Origin: Nocardia neocaledoniensis
Lineage (GTDB): Bacteria; Actinomycetota; Actinomycetes; Mycobacteriales; Mycobacteriaceae
DNA length: 64,000 bases
Assembly: GCF_003182135.1 (NCBI RefSeq)
Contig: NZ_QGTL01000008.1
Location: 248,001-312,000 of the forward strand
Reading direction: 5' to 3'
Numbering within the stretch: position 1 is the first letter of the stretch; every line of letters starts with the position of its first letter. Positions 18,490 through 27,223 of this stretch are shown in pieces. The notes below the pieces were generated by a model. It did no database searches. It was not told the DNA's origin and saw only the letters and a program-made list of their open reading frames with translations. The position numbers were made by a program, and so were the translations under genes.

Positions 18490-20298
18490 CTAGCGGAGGT
18501 CGGCCTCGTCGGCGCGAACCGCCCACACCGCGAAACGTTCACCGTCTTCGCGGTTCTTGACGAAGTTGCGCACGACACGCTCGATGTAGTCGCCGAGCTC
18601 GACGCTGGTCACCTTGTGCTGACGCAGCTTGCGGCCGAACCCGCTGTCCAGGCCGAGGCTGCCACCCAGGTGAACCTGGAAACCCTCGACCTGATTCCCG
18701 TTGCCGTCGTCGACGAGCTGGCCCTTGAAGCCGATGTCGGCGATCTGGGACCGGCCGCACGAGTTCGGGCAGCCGTTGATGTTGATCGTGATCGGCACGT
18801 CGAGCTGCGCGTTGATGTCGGCCAGGCGCTGCTCGAGTTCGGGGGCGAGCACCTGCGAGCGCTTGCGGGTCTCGACGAACGACAGCTTGCAGAACTCGAT
18901 ACCGCTGCAGGCGAGCAGGTTTCGCCGCCAGATCGACGGACGCGCCTGCAGGCCGAGCGGTTCCAGCTCGTCGATCAGCGCGTCGACCTGGTCGTCGGCG
19001 ATGTCGAGGACGATCAGCTTCTGGTACGGGGTGAACCGGATGCGGTCCGAGCCGTACTTCTCGGCGGCGTCGGCGACCTTGCTCAGGATCGTGCCCGACA
19101 CGCGACCGGCGATGGGGGAGAAGCCGACGGCGTTGAGGCCGTTGCGCAGCTTCTGCACGCCCACGTGGTCGATCGGCTTGGCCGGCTGCTCGGGAGCAGG
19201 GCCGTCGATGAGCTTGCGCTTCAGGTACTCGTCCTCGAGCACCTGACGGAACTTCTCGATGCCCCAGTCCTTGACGAGGAACTTCAGGCGGGCCTTGGTG
19301 CGCAGGCGGCGATAGCCGTAATCGCGGAACAGCGATACGACGGCTTCCCACACATCCGGCACCTCGTCGAGCGGCACCCACGCGCCCACGCGCTTGGCCA
19401 GCATCGGGTTGGTCGACAGACCGCCACCGACCCAGAGGTCCAGGCCGGGACCGTGCTCGGGGTGGTTCACGCCGACGAAGGCGACGTCGTTGATCTCGTG
19501 CACCACGTCCTGCTGGCCCGAGATCGCGGTCTTGAACTTGCGGGGAAGGTTGGAGTACTCCTTCTTCCCGATGTAGCGCTTGACGATCTCGTCGATCGCG
19601 GGCGTGGGGTCGATGATCTCGTCGAGCGACTCACCGGCCAGCGGGGAACCGAGGATCACGCGCGGGCAGTCGCCGCACGCCTCGGTGGTGTGCAGACCGA
19701 CCGACTCCAGCCTGCGCCAGATCTCGGGGACGTTCTCGACCTCGATCCAGTGGTACTGGACGTTCTCGCGGTCGGACAGGTCGGCGGTGTCGCGGCCGAA
19801 CTCGGTGGAGATCTGGCCGATGGTGCGCAGTTGGGCAGCGTTGAGCGCGCCCGCGTCGCAGCGCACCCGCATCATGAAGTACTTGGCCTCGAGGAGGTCG
19901 ATGTTGTCGTCGTCGGTCCAGGTGCCGTCGTAGCCCTCTTCGCGCTGGGTGTAGAGACCCCACCAGCGGAAGCGGCCGCGCAGATCGGCCTTGTCGATCG
20001 AGTCGAAGCCGCCCTTGGCGTAGATGTTCTCGATCCGCGCGCGCACGTTGAGCGGATTGTCGTCCTTCTTGGACTGCTCGTTCGGGTTCAGCGGCTCGCG
20101 GTAGCCGAGGGCCCACTGGCCCTCGGAACGCCGGCGGACCGGCTTGCCGGTGCGCTCGCGCGGCGCGACGGGCGCCTCGCTGCGCGGCCGGTCGGGCCGC
20201 ACGCGGCGTTCGGCTGCCGGGCGCTTGGCTGCTGCGCGCTCGGGGCTGGCCTGCGGCGTCGACTGGTCGGTCGAAGCGGCGTCGGTGCTCGACGTCAT
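18490..20298 (-). CDS. sirA: Assimilatory sulfite reductase (ferredoxin), siroheme 4Fe-4S
   Basis: The enzyme reduces sulfite to sulfide with six electrons from ferredoxin. The 602 residues have the repeated ferrite-reductase domains, NVQYHWIEVENV and ACGDCPRVILGSPLAG in the first half, and the 4Fe-4S/siroheme cysteines in ACSGIEFCKLSF and NGCPNSCGRSQ near the end. About 65 N-terminal residues are Ala/Pro/Arg-rich and unlike the family core. The conserved part begins near YREPLNPNEQSKKDD. Ribosome site CAGGAG precedes the ATG. Homologues were once named NirA; sulfite is favoured here because the gene heads the cysHDN operon with a siroheme chelatase. Confidence 0.9.
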   Translation of the reverse strand: MTSSTDAASTDQSTPQASPERAAAKRPAAERRVRPDRPRSEAPVAPRERTGKPVRRRSEGQWALGYREPLNPNEQSKKDDNPLNVRARIENIYAKGGFDSIDKADLRGRFRWWGLYTQREEGYDGTWTDDDNIDLLEAKYFMMRVRCDAGALNAAQLRTIGQISTEFGRDTADLSDRENVQYHWIEVENVPEIWRRLESVGLHTTEACGDCPRVILGSPLAGESLDEIIDPTPAIDEIVKRYIGKKEYSNLPRKFKTAISGQQDVVHEINDVAFVGVNHPEHGPGLDLWVGGGLSTNPMLAKRVGAWVPLDEVPDVWEAVVSLFRDYGYRRLRTKARLKFLVKDWGIEKFRQVLEDEYLKRKLIDGPAPEQPAKPIDHVGVQKLRNGLNAVGFSPIAGRVSGTILSKVADAAEKYGSDRIRFTPYQKLIVLDIADDQVDALIDELEPLGLQARPSIWRRNLLACSGIEFCKLSFVETRKRSQVLAPELEQRLADINAQLDVPITININGCPNSCGRSQIADIGFKGQLVDDGNGNQVEGFQVHLGGSLGLDSGFGRKLRQHKVTSVELGDYIERVVRNFVKNREDGERFAVWAVRADEADLR

Positions 20299-20428
20299 GT
20301 GGGGTCGCTCCTGCGGGGTGGGTGGTACATCCGTGCTGAAGGCGCGAGGGGCTGGCTCGCGTCAGGTGGTCAGCGGGCCGATGAGAGTCGAAGGCACCGG
20401 GAGATACCCGGGCGGGGACGCCGCTGCG
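20299..20428 (-). promoter_or_regulatory. Leader region between Cys leader peptide and sirA (possible attenuator)
   Basis: The 130 bases between the leader peptide stop and the sirA start contain short inverted repeats, for example CCGGG..CCCGG around 20399-20413. This fits a cysteine-dependent attenuation region, in which ribosome stalling on the leader changes mRNA folding or access to the sirA ribosome site. I could not fold it fully by eye. Confidence 0.4.
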
Positions 20429-20521
20429 CTACCGGTGGAAACCGGGCCGACAACAGGCGCTGCAGACACGCTGGAAGTCGACGTGGCGGCGGGCCACGAG
20501 TCGTACTCCGGTTGCGTGCAT
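20429..20521 (-). CDS. Cysteine-rich leader peptide of the sulfate assimilation operon
   Basis: A 30-codon frame upstream of sirA reads MHATGVRLVARR, then HVDFQRVCSACCRPGFHR and stop. The RRHVD-x-x-R core is the signature of the short 'putative leader peptide' family found ahead of sulfur genes in actinobacteria, and the Cys codons (C-S-A-C-C) cluster near its end. In mycobacteria, polycysteine leaders upstream of cysteine-biosynthesis operons act by translation-coupled attenuation (established knowledge). CACAAT about 10 bases before the ATG could be a -10 box, so the message may begin close to the start codon. No obvious ribosome site is seen. Confidence 0.75.
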   Translation of the reverse strand: MHATGVRLVARRHVDFQRVCSACCRPGFHR

Positions 20522-20732
20522 GCGCCTATTGTGCCATGTCAGCCGGGTCGTTCCGACCCCAAGGAGATATTTCCCGCAGTTTTGAGGGAAATTCCCTGGA
20601 CGGTTGTCCCGTTCTGTGACGGGGGTCATACCCGGCTGCGTGGAAGCGACCGGTGATACGTCTTCGGATCGCCGTGTGCGGTACGGCACAGCACGTTGAC
20701 CTGGAGCGTCGTTGAGGTTGCACAGTGGGCGC

Positions 20733-21161
20733 ATGAGCAACGACGTCACCGTGGCCGGCCGGACTCCCGCCGACCTCGACACCGAACTGGCGGCCCTTCG
20801 CGCCGTCGTCGACACCATCGCGCACGCGCAGGACAACGAACTGATCGACGCGTTCACCGGTGTCTTCCGGGAGGACGCGATCTGGACCACGGGCCACGGC
20901 AAGCGCCTGTTCGGCCGGGCCGCGATCGCCGAGTTCACCGCGCAGGTCCTGCCCGGCGCCACCACGCACGGCAAGGCGACCTACGAGATCGAGCACGTGC
21001 TGTTCCTGCGCCCCGATGTCGCCGCCGTCAAGATCCGTCAGCGCTACTTCACCCTCGACGGCGAACTCTCGGGTCAGGGCACGCCGATGTACGTGATGAC
21101 CAAGGAGGACGGCGCCTGGGTGCTGACGGCCAATCAGAACACCCCGGTGGTCGCGGACTGA
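20733..21161 (+). CDS. SnoaL/NTF2-like fold protein
   Basis: The 142-residue protein matches the SgcJ/EcaC-type branch of the NTF2-like cone fold: an N-terminal helix pair (LRAVVDTIAHAQDNELIDAF), FREDAIWTTGHGKRLFGR, then IRQRYFTLDG and YVMTKEDGAWVLTANQNTPV. Small-molecule binding or polyketide cyclase-like functions occur in the family, but none can be assigned. It is divergent from the sulfur operon. The ATG at 20733 is preferred over an upstream TTG at 20712. Confidence 0.7.
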   Translation: MSNDVTVAGRTPADLDTELAALRAVVDTIAHAQDNELIDAFTGVFREDAIWTTGHGKRLFGRAAIAEFTAQVLPGATTHGKATYEIEHVLFLRPDVAAVKIRQRYFTLDGELSGQGTPMYVMTKEDGAWVLTANQNTPVVAD

Positions 21162-21329
21162 TCCGTCCGGGCCGGTCGCCGGGTCACCGGCTCGACCCGG
21201 CGTCTGCGCGAGAGGTGGGGCGATGTCGCTGCGCGACGCCTGGACGCTGCGCCGACGCGGCCGTGACCGCGATCGCGTCGGGCCAGGGGCCGTGCGGGAC
21301 GCGCCGTCGGGGCCGGGCAGACTGGGGAG

Positions 21330-22550
21330 GTGACTTCCAGCGCTGCCACCGGGGCTCCCGGCGTGATTCCCGCCGAGGCCGAGCGGCCGGTGCTGCGCGA
21401 TTTCGGCGGCGGCGCGTTCGGGGTGTACGTGCACGTGCCGTTCTGCGCGACGCGGTGCGGGTACTGCGACTTCAACACCTACACGGCGGGGGAGCTGGGG
21501 ACCTCGGCGTCGCCGCAGTCGTGGCTCGAGGCACTGCGCGGTGAGCTCGCGACGGCCGCGGCCGAGTTCGGCGCGCTGCCGAGCGCGACGCCCGAAGTGT
21601 CGACGATCTTCGTCGGCGGCGGGACGCCGTCGCTGCTCGGCGGGGACGGGCTGGCCGCGGTCCTCGACGCCGTGCGCGCGAACTTCACCCTCGCCGCGGG
21701 CGCCGAGGTGACCACCGAGTCGAATCCGGAGTCCACCTCTCCGGAGTTCTTCGCGCGCATCAGGGCCGCCGGATACACGCGGGTGTCGCTGGGCATGCAG
21801 TCCGCGGCGCAGCACGTGCTGAAGGTGCTCGATCGCACGCACACGCCGGGTCGCGCGGTGGCGGCGGCGAAGGAGGCCAGGGCGGCCGGGTTCGATCACG
21901 TCAACCTGGACCTGATCTACGGCACGCCGGGCGAGACCGACGCTGACCTCGACGCGAGCCTGGACGCGGTGCTGGCCGCGGGCGTCGATCACGTCTCCGC
22001 CTATTCGCTGATCGTCGAGGACGGAACGGCACTGGCGCGCAAGGTCCGTCGCGGTGAGCTGCCCGCGCCGGACGACGACGTGCTCGCCGCCCGCTACGAG
22101 CGTATCGACTCCCGCCTCGCCGAGGCGGGGCTGTCCTGGTACGAGGTCTCGAACTGGGCCGCGAACGACGCGGCGCGCTGCCGGCACAACCTCGGCTACT
22201 GGGACGGTGGCGACTGGCTCGGCGCCGGACCCGGCGCGCACAGTCACGTCGGCGGCGTCCGCTGGTGGAACGTCAAACATCCGGCCCGCTACGCCGACCG
22301 CGTCGCGCTGGGCGGCCTGCCCGCCGCGGGCTGGGAGGCTCTCACCGACGACGAGCGCTACACCGAGCACCTCATGCTCACCGTCCGCCTCCGCACCGGT
22401 CTGCCGATCGACACCCTCGCGCCGTCCGCGCGACCAGCCCTCGACCGCGTCGTCGCCGAGGGCCTCGCGGTGATCGCCGACGACCACCTGGTGCTCACCG
22501 ATCGCGGCCGCCTGCTCGCCGACGGGATCGTCCGCGATCTGCTGACCTGA
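21330..22550 (+). CDS. hemW: Radical SAM heme chaperone HemW (HemN-like)
   Basis: The 406-residue protein has the radical SAM cysteine motif CATRCGYCDFNTY (near 39-51), the glycine-rich SAM site IFVGGGTPSLL, NLDLIYGTPGETD, and a C-terminal HemN-like winged domain. Older annotation calls it oxygen-independent coproporphyrinogen III oxidase, but this subgroup is now regarded as a heme chaperone. The sequence has CxxxCxxC without the extra fourth cysteine of true HemN. The start is a GTG; sequence before VLRDFGGGAFGVYVHVPFC is variable. Its place near sirA matches Rv2388c near Rv2391. Confidence 0.85.
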   Translation: MTSSAATGAPGVIPAEAERPVLRDFGGGAFGVYVHVPFCATRCGYCDFNTYTAGELGTSASPQSWLEALRGELATAAAEFGALPSATPEVSTIFVGGGTPSLLGGDGLAAVLDAVRANFTLAAGAEVTTESNPESTSPEFFARIRAAGYTRVSLGMQSAAQHVLKVLDRTHTPGRAVAAAKEARAAGFDHVNLDLIYGTPGETDADLDASLDAVLAAGVDHVSAYSLIVEDGTALARKVRRGELPAPDDDVLAARYERIDSRLAEAGLSWYEVSNWAANDAARCRHNLGYWDGGDWLGAGPGAHSHVGGVRWWNVKHPARYADRVALGGLPAAGWEALTDDERYTEHLMLTVRLRTGLPIDTLAPSARPALDRVVAEGLAVIADDHLVLTDRGRLLADGIVRDLLT

Positions 22551-22613
22551 GCGCCGGTGCCGGAGCGCCGCGACCGGAAAATCGATTCCCCGACGAGGGG
22601 GCGGCGTGGCACG

Positions 22614-23147
22614 ATGCGCGGCGTGCCGTCCTCCCGAACCGACCTGCTGCGTTGGCAATTCGACCTCGTCTGGTCGCTTTTCGAGTTCCATCTCGAGCGG
22701 CTCGAACCCGCCGACTTCCTGTGGGAGCCGGGCGAGCTGTGCTGGACGATGCGCCAGCACGGCGAGCAGGTCTGGGTCGCGGACTGGGCGGACACCGAAC
22801 CCGATCCGATCCCGGTGCCGACGATCGGCTGGCTCACCTGGCACATCGGCTGGTGGTGGAGCGTGGCGATCGACCACGCGCGGCACCGGCCGCCCCGGGA
22901 ACGGACCGAGATCGCCTGGCCCGGACCCGGCGCCCCCACCGTCGAGTGGTTGCGCGGGTTGCGCGCGGACTGGCTCGGTGTCCTCGACGGACTCGACGAT
23001 GCCGCGCTCGACGCGGACTCGGCCTATCCATGGCCGGCCGATGCCGGGTTGACGGTCGCGCATCAGGTCTCCTGGGTCGATGCCGAACTGATGAAGAACG
23101 TGGCCGAGATCGGGCAACTGCGGATGCTGCGGGCCGCGCGCGGGTAG
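22614..23147 (+). CDS. DinB-superfamily protein
   Basis: The 177-residue helical protein resembles the DinB/YfiT four-helix-bundle metalloenzymes, some of which are thiol transferases in actinobacteria. Visible are DLLRWQFDLVWSLFEFHLE, a PTIGWLTWHIGWWW segment with the first metal histidine, and VAHQVSWVDAELMKNVAE with the last histidine. The ATG at 22614 is chosen because the sequence before it is unlike the family; a GTG at 22623 is also possible. It lies 63 bases after hemW on the same strand. Confidence 0.7.
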   Translation: MRGVPSSRTDLLRWQFDLVWSLFEFHLERLEPADFLWEPGELCWTMRQHGEQVWVADWADTEPDPIPVPTIGWLTWHIGWWWSVAIDHARHRPPRERTEIAWPGPGAPTVEWLRGLRADWLGVLDGLDDAALDADSAYPWPADAGLTVAHQVSWVDAELMKNVAEIGQLRMLRAARG

Positions 23148-23357
23148 CCCGCGCGATATTGATTCGTGACCCGAATTTCCGGGCCGCCCTGCCGTTCGGG
23201 CGACCAGGAAGATCGCCCGGTCAGTGGAGTGATCCGGCGTGATGCACACCTCACCGCAGGCCGGTGACACCGGGGTGTCGAAGCGGGGCTTTCGCTGGGT
23301 TCGCGGCCGAAGATAACGATTGGGGGCGTAGGCTTCGGCTCGATCCTAGGGAGCTAT

Positions 23358-23582
23358 ATGTCCACCGAACGGCACATCACCCTCGTCCACGAGCAGAGCG
23401 AATTCGCGGAAGCGCGCTCTGCGGAGAAGGCGGAGAACGCGCGGCAGTGCGCGGTCGCCGCCCGCACGGTCGCGTCGCATTCCAACGACGCCGAAGACTG
23501 TGTATCGCTGCTGGCGATGCTCGGCCTGGATGCCCTCGCGGGCAAGCAGGTGGGCGCCGCGCAGTCGGCAGCTCGCGGCTAG
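23358..23582 (+). CDS. Small hypothetical protein
   Basis: A 74-residue frame with a good ribosome site (AGGGAG, 6 bases before ATG) and sensible amino acid composition: STERHITLVHEQSEFAEARS, a helical Ala/Glu-rich middle, and DCVSLLAMLGLDAL. It has two cysteines and no membrane segment. I do not recognise the family. The 210 bases before it (23148-23357) hold no gene. Confidence 0.55.
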   Translation: MSTERHITLVHEQSEFAEARSAEKAENARQCAVAARTVASHSNDAEDCVSLLAMLGLDALAGKQVGAAQSAARG

Positions 23583-23783
23583 CTCGGTTTCGGCCGCCCA
23601 CCCTGGGCGGCCGACACCGCCGCCGCATCCCGCGGCCCGGCCCTCTCGGCTCGATGCCATGTCAGACCCGAGCCGACGCTGATCGCTGCTCGCCGTCTGG
23701 CGTGGGCAACTCACCGCCGATCACTCCGCCGGTGACCGTCGGACACCGATCACCCAGCAGCGCCTCGGTATTCGCCGCCGTGA

Positions 23784-25397
23784 TCAAGAGTAGTCCGGCA
23801 GTGCCCGCTCGTGCTGCGGGTCCGGCACCTGTCCGGCAGTGGGTGCGGCGTAGTGGAACAGGCGATCAAGGATGCGCGGCGCGGACACCGCCGTGGAGGG
23901 GTTCGCCCCGATGACCGGCCCGGCCGCGCCGGGGACACTGCGACCGATCCCAGGTTCCAGCGGATCGGAGAGTGGCGAAGGCTGATAGCGCGGGCCACCT
24001 GCCCATGCGCGCTCTCCCGATCCCGTCGCAGATGTGCCGCCAGCCGCCAGGTCCTGACGCACATCGCGCGAGAGGTCCTGCCGGCCCGGCCGTTCCCCGA
24101 CCCACCCCGAGTCCGGCTCCACGTCCGGCGCGGGCAGGGGAGTTGTTCCTCCTCCCGTGCCGAAGCCGCTGACGGGCGGCGACAGCGGAGCGACGCCCGC
24201 ATTGCCCGAAGCCGTCCGGACGACCGACTCGCCCACGCCCTGCCCCGCTGACTCGCCCCCGCGTGCGCCCGTGACATCCGGCCCGCCCCCCACCGGACCA
24301 CCGCCCTCAGACGTCGCCGCCGTACCGCTGCCCTCGATCTCGCTGGGTCCGGTGCCGTTGGACGCTATGGCGGTGGCGCCGGTGCCGTTGTCCGCCATGG
24401 TGGTGGGGTCGGCGTCGTTGTCTTCCATGGTGGTTGGGCCGGAGCTGTTTTCCGCCATGGTGGTGGGGCCGGTGCCGTTGTCTGCCATGGTGGTGGCCCC
24501 GGAGCTGTTGTCCGCTACGGTACTGGCGCCGGTGCCGGTGGCCGCCAGGTCGGTGCTGTCTGAGTCCTCGTGCGATTCCTGCCCTGTGGACAGGCCCTGG
24601 GAATCCGCATCGGCGGACGCCCGTTCCTCGCCCGCCCGGTCGTCCCTCGGACCGCTGCCCGCAGGCTGTGGTCGGTCGTCGTCGCTGCTGTCACCCGGGC
24701 GATCGTCGTCGCCGCTGTCACCCGGTCGATCGAGGCCGCCGCGGCCGCCACCCCGTCGATCGTCACCGCCGTCGCGATCATCCGGCCGATCCTCGGCCCT
24801 CGGCCTGTCCTTCGGCGATCCGTCGAGTGACGCACTCGACCTTCCTTCCTCCGGCTCCGAAGCCCACCGCGCCTCGGGAAAAGCCGTGACTCGCCGAGTC
24901 GGCCTGGGCAGCACCGGAATCCGGCGGTCCACCGTGCCGAACGGCAGCACGTATCGCTCGTGCATCGCCGTGCGCGCGGTCTCGACCGCCCACTCCTGCG
25001 CGCCGTATTTCGCCGCGGCGTCGGCGACCTCGGTGCCGACCGGCTCGGGTATCGCGGATCTGGTGGTCACGATCGCTTCGGCGGCCGCCCGCACCACCTC
25101 CGACAGCTCGACGAAGGCGGCGGTCAATTCCCTCGCCTCCGCCAGATACGCGGTGACGGCCGCGCGGGCCGTGTCCGCCGCGGTACCGGACCACGTCACC
25201 ACCTGTGCCTCGCGCAGGGAATGGGCGAAGGCGGATACCCCTTCCTCCCACCAGCGCGCGATCTGCTCGAACGAGTCCGCTTGCGCGAACGCCGCCGTCA
25301 CGTCGAGCGGGGCGAACGCCGCGACGATCTCCCGGTGCCGCCAATTCCGGACGTTCTCACCCCGGCCCGGAATCCCGGGTGGCTCATACCCGAACAT
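23784..25397 (-). CDS. WXG100-like/type VII secretion-related protein with Thr/Asn repeat region
   Basis: The 537-residue protein has a helical N-terminal domain of about 160 residues with a WSGTAADTARAAVTAY turn, like the W-x-G helical hairpin of WXG100/PPE-like ESX substrates. A low-complexity region rich in D, R, S and G follows (about 185-265), then a tandem 10-residue repeat (TTMADNGTGP variants, about 285-355), then a Gly/Pro-rich C-terminus. No signal peptide is seen, as expected for ESX cargo. Its start overlaps the end of the upstream gene by 14 bases, so the two form an operon. The type VII link is inferred from fold pattern only. Confidence 0.5.
   Translation of the reverse strand: MFGYEPPGIPGRGENVRNWRHREIVAAFAPLDVTAAFAQADSFEQIARWWEEGVSAFAHSLREAQVVTWSGTAADTARAAVTAYLAEARELTAAFVELSEVVRAAAEAIVTTRSAIPEPVGTEVADAAAKYGAQEWAVETARTAMHERYVLPFGTVDRRIPVLPRPTRRVTAFPEARWASEPEEGRSSASLDGSPKDRPRAEDRPDDRDGGDDRRGGGRGGLDRPGDSGDDDRPGDSSDDDRPQPAGSGPRDDRAGEERASADADSQGLSTGQESHEDSDSTDLAATGTGASTVADNSSGATTMADNGTGPTTMAENSSGPTTMEDNDADPTTMADNGTGATAIASNGTGPSEIEGSGTAATSEGGGPVGGGPDVTGARGGESAGQGVGESVVRTASGNAGVAPLSPPVSGFGTGGGTTPLPAPDVEPDSGWVGERPGRQDLSRDVRQDLAAGGTSATGSGERAWAGGPRYQPSPLSDPLEPGIGRSVPGAAGPVIGANPSTAVSAPRILDRLFHYAAPTAGQVPDPQHERALPDYS
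24331..24540 (-). repeat. 30-bp coding minisatellite
   Basis: About seven tandem 30-base units encode STVADNSSGA, TTMADNGTGP, TTMAENSSGP, TTMEDNDADP, TTMADNGTGA, TAIASNGTGP and SEIEGSGTAA. The middle units are most alike and the edges are degraded, as in arrays that expand and contract from the centre. Confidence 0.75.
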
Positions 25398-25773
25398 CGC
25401 GGGCCTCCGTCGAAACCCGCTGCGTCACAGCGCCGTCCACCGACCTCTGTCGATCAGCCCATTCCTCGTCGACGAGTGCGAATTCCTCGAACGCCCGCCG
25501 AAGAGCCAGCCGCAGCTCCGCCACCACGCGAGCGTGCGCCGCCAGCACCGCGTCGACGCTGTTCCCGCCGTGACGCGCCTTCGCGCGCAACCTGGCCACC
25601 ACCGCCGCGGCGGAGATCAGCCGAGGGTCGTCCTCGCCCAGCCCCCAGTACTCCTGCTCGGCGATCCGGCCGGCCAGCGCCCGGATGGTCTCGATCACCC
25701 GGAGGAACTCCGCACACCCCCGATCGAATCCGGCGAACTCCGCCGGATCCACCGCCACCACGTCCCGCTGCAT
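25384..25773 (-). CDS. Helical ESX-associated-like hypothetical protein
   Basis: The 129-residue, largely alpha-helical protein reads VVAVDPAEFAGFDRGCAEFL, then VIETIRALAGRI, a LGEDDPRLISAAAVVARLR stretch and a charged C-terminus. The size, helical pattern and position directly before a WXG-like gene resemble small ESX-secretion-associated proteins, but no W-x-G or YxxxD/E motif is clear. The ATG at 25773 is chosen as the first in-frame start that gives natural sequence; AGGGATG lies just before it. It overlaps the downstream gene start. Confidence 0.45.
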   Translation of the reverse strand: MQRDVVAVDPAEFAGFDRGCAEFLRVIETIRALAGRIAEQEYWGLGEDDPRLISAAAVVARLRAKARHGGNSVDAVLAAHARVVAELRLALRRAFEEFALVDEEWADRQRSVDGAVTQRVSTEARDVRV

Positions 25774-25874
25774 CGCGCATCCCTCCCCGTCGGTCCGAAA
25801 ACCACTGGTGAACAGCTGAATCAGTGCCGAACGTACGCCGAGCCCCCCGCCCCGGCCAGCCCCGATCGGCGATC

Positions 25875-25901
25875 TGTGGACAACTCGCGCCCTGTGGACA
25901 A
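25875..25901. promoter_or_regulatory. Two DnaA-box sequences ahead of hrcA
   Basis: TGTGGACAA occurs at 25875-25883 and 25893-25901, 18 bases apart in the same orientation. The reverse complement TTGTCCACA is the actinobacterial DnaA-box consensus. They lie in the 287-base gap between the ESX-like gene pair and hrcA, upstream of the presumed hrcA promoter. No CIRCE element was found in this gap. Confidence 0.5.
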
Positions 25902-26060
25902 CCCCGGGCGCGGGACGACGAGGTGCGCGGGCGATTCCGGACCGGACAATTAGACTGGAGAACGAGACGCTGCGAGCGTCCGCGTGCGAGTCTGTGCGAC
26001 GAACACAGCAACACACGCGGGCCGATGAGGAAACCCGGCACGAGCGAGGAGGTGGGGTCG

Positions 26061-27095
26061 ATGGCGTCGAGCACCGAGGATCGGCGTTTCGAGGTCCTGC
26101 GAGCGATCGTCGCGGACTACGTCGCCACCAAGGAACCGATCGGCTCGAAGTCGCTCGTGGAGCGGCACAACCTGGGTGTCTCCAGCGCGACCATCCGCAA
26201 CGACATGGCGGTCCTCGAGGCCGAGGGGTACATCACCCAGCCGCACACCAGTTCCGGGCGCATTCCCACCGACAAGGGCTACCGCGAGTTCGTCGACCGC
26301 ATCGCCGAGGTGAAGCCGCTCTCCGGCGCCGAGCGCCGCGCGATCATGGAGTTCCTCGAATCCGGCGTCGACCTCGACGACGTCCTGCGCCGCGGGGTCC
26401 GCCTGCTGGCTCAGCTCACCCGCCAGGTCGCCGTCGTGCAGTACCCCACGGTCTCGGCGTCGATCGTGCGCCACATCGAGGTCGTCGCGCTCAACCCGGC
26501 CCGGCTGCTGCTGGTGGTGATCACCGACACCGGCCGGGTCGACCAGCGCATCGTCGACCTGGGCGCGGTGATCTCCGACGACGATCTCGCCGCCCTGCGC
26601 GGCCTGCTCGGCGGCGCCATGGACGGCAAGCTGCTCTCGGTGGCCAGCGCGTCGGTGGCCGGGCTGCCCGAACGGGCGCCGGACAAGATCAAGGACGTGC
26701 TGGTCCGCGTCTCGACCGTGCTGGTGGAGACCCTGGTCGAGCACCCCGAGGAGCGGCTCGTCCTCGGCGGCACCGCCAACCTCACCCGCAATGTCGCCGA
26801 CTTCGGCTTCCCCGGCTCCCTGCGCACCGTGCTCGAGGCGCTCGAAGAGCAGGTCATCGTGCTCAAACTGCTCGCCGCGGCGCAGCAGCCCGGCCAGGTG
26901 ATGGTGCAGATCGGCGAGGAGACCCAGGTCGAGCAGATGCGTGGCACCTCGGTGGTGTCCACCGGTTACGGAGCGGCGGGCGCGGTCCTGGGCGGCATGG
27001 GTGTGCTCGGGCCCACCCGGATGGACTATCCCGGGACGATGGCGTCGGTGGCGACCGTCGCCAGGTACATCGGCGAGGTGCTCGCCGAAAGGTGA
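26061..27095 (+). CDS. hrcA: Heat-inducible transcription repressor HrcA
   Basis: The 344-residue repressor of heat-shock genes binds CIRCE operators. The N-terminal winged helix reads RFEVLRAIVADYVATKEPIG, then SSATIRNDMAVLEAEGYITQ and PHTSSGRIPTDKGYREFVD. The C-terminal GAF-like dimerisation domain ends with the conserved VVSTGYGAAGAVLGGMGVLG and GPTRMDYPGTMA stretches. The ATG at 26061 has GAGGAGGTGGGG ahead. dnaJ follows 128 bases later, the usual hrcA-dnaJ order. No perfect CIRCE sequence is visible in the window, so its target is probably groEL elsewhere. Confidence 0.95.
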   Translation: MASSTEDRRFEVLRAIVADYVATKEPIGSKSLVERHNLGVSSATIRNDMAVLEAEGYITQPHTSSGRIPTDKGYREFVDRIAEVKPLSGAERRAIMEFLESGVDLDDVLRRGVRLLAQLTRQVAVVQYPTVSASIVRHIEVVALNPARLLLVVITDTGRVDQRIVDLGAVISDDDLAALRGLLGGAMDGKLLSVASASVAGLPERAPDKIKDVLVRVSTVLVETLVEHPEERLVLGGTANLTRNVADFGFPGSLRTVLEALEEQVIVLKLLAAAQQPGQVMVQIGEETQVEQMRGTSVVSTGYGAAGAVLGGMGVLGPTRMDYPGTMASVATVARYIGEVLAER

Positions 27096-27223
27096 CGGCG
27101 AGCCGGGGACGGTCGACCCGCACTGTAAAGTCGGAACTTCGGCCGGTAAAGTTGAGTCGATTCGACTAAAGGATGCGCCCGGCGCTCGGCTGGACCACAG
27201 CGACCAAGGACTAGAGAACTCAA

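Noticed and set aside
18463..20619. A 718-codon plus-strand open frame
   Set aside because: It is antisense to sirA, whose siroheme and iron-sulfur motifs prove the minus strand is coding.
20526..23270. A 914-codon minus-strand open frame
   Set aside because: It runs antisense through the SnoaL-like, hemW and DinB-like genes. The protein has no recognisable motif and is Arg/Gly-rich; the plus-strand genes have clear family motifs.
25774..26060. A CIRCE element for HrcA
   Set aside because: I looked for TTAGCACTC-N9-GAGTGCTAA upstream of hrcA and dnaJ and found nothing close.
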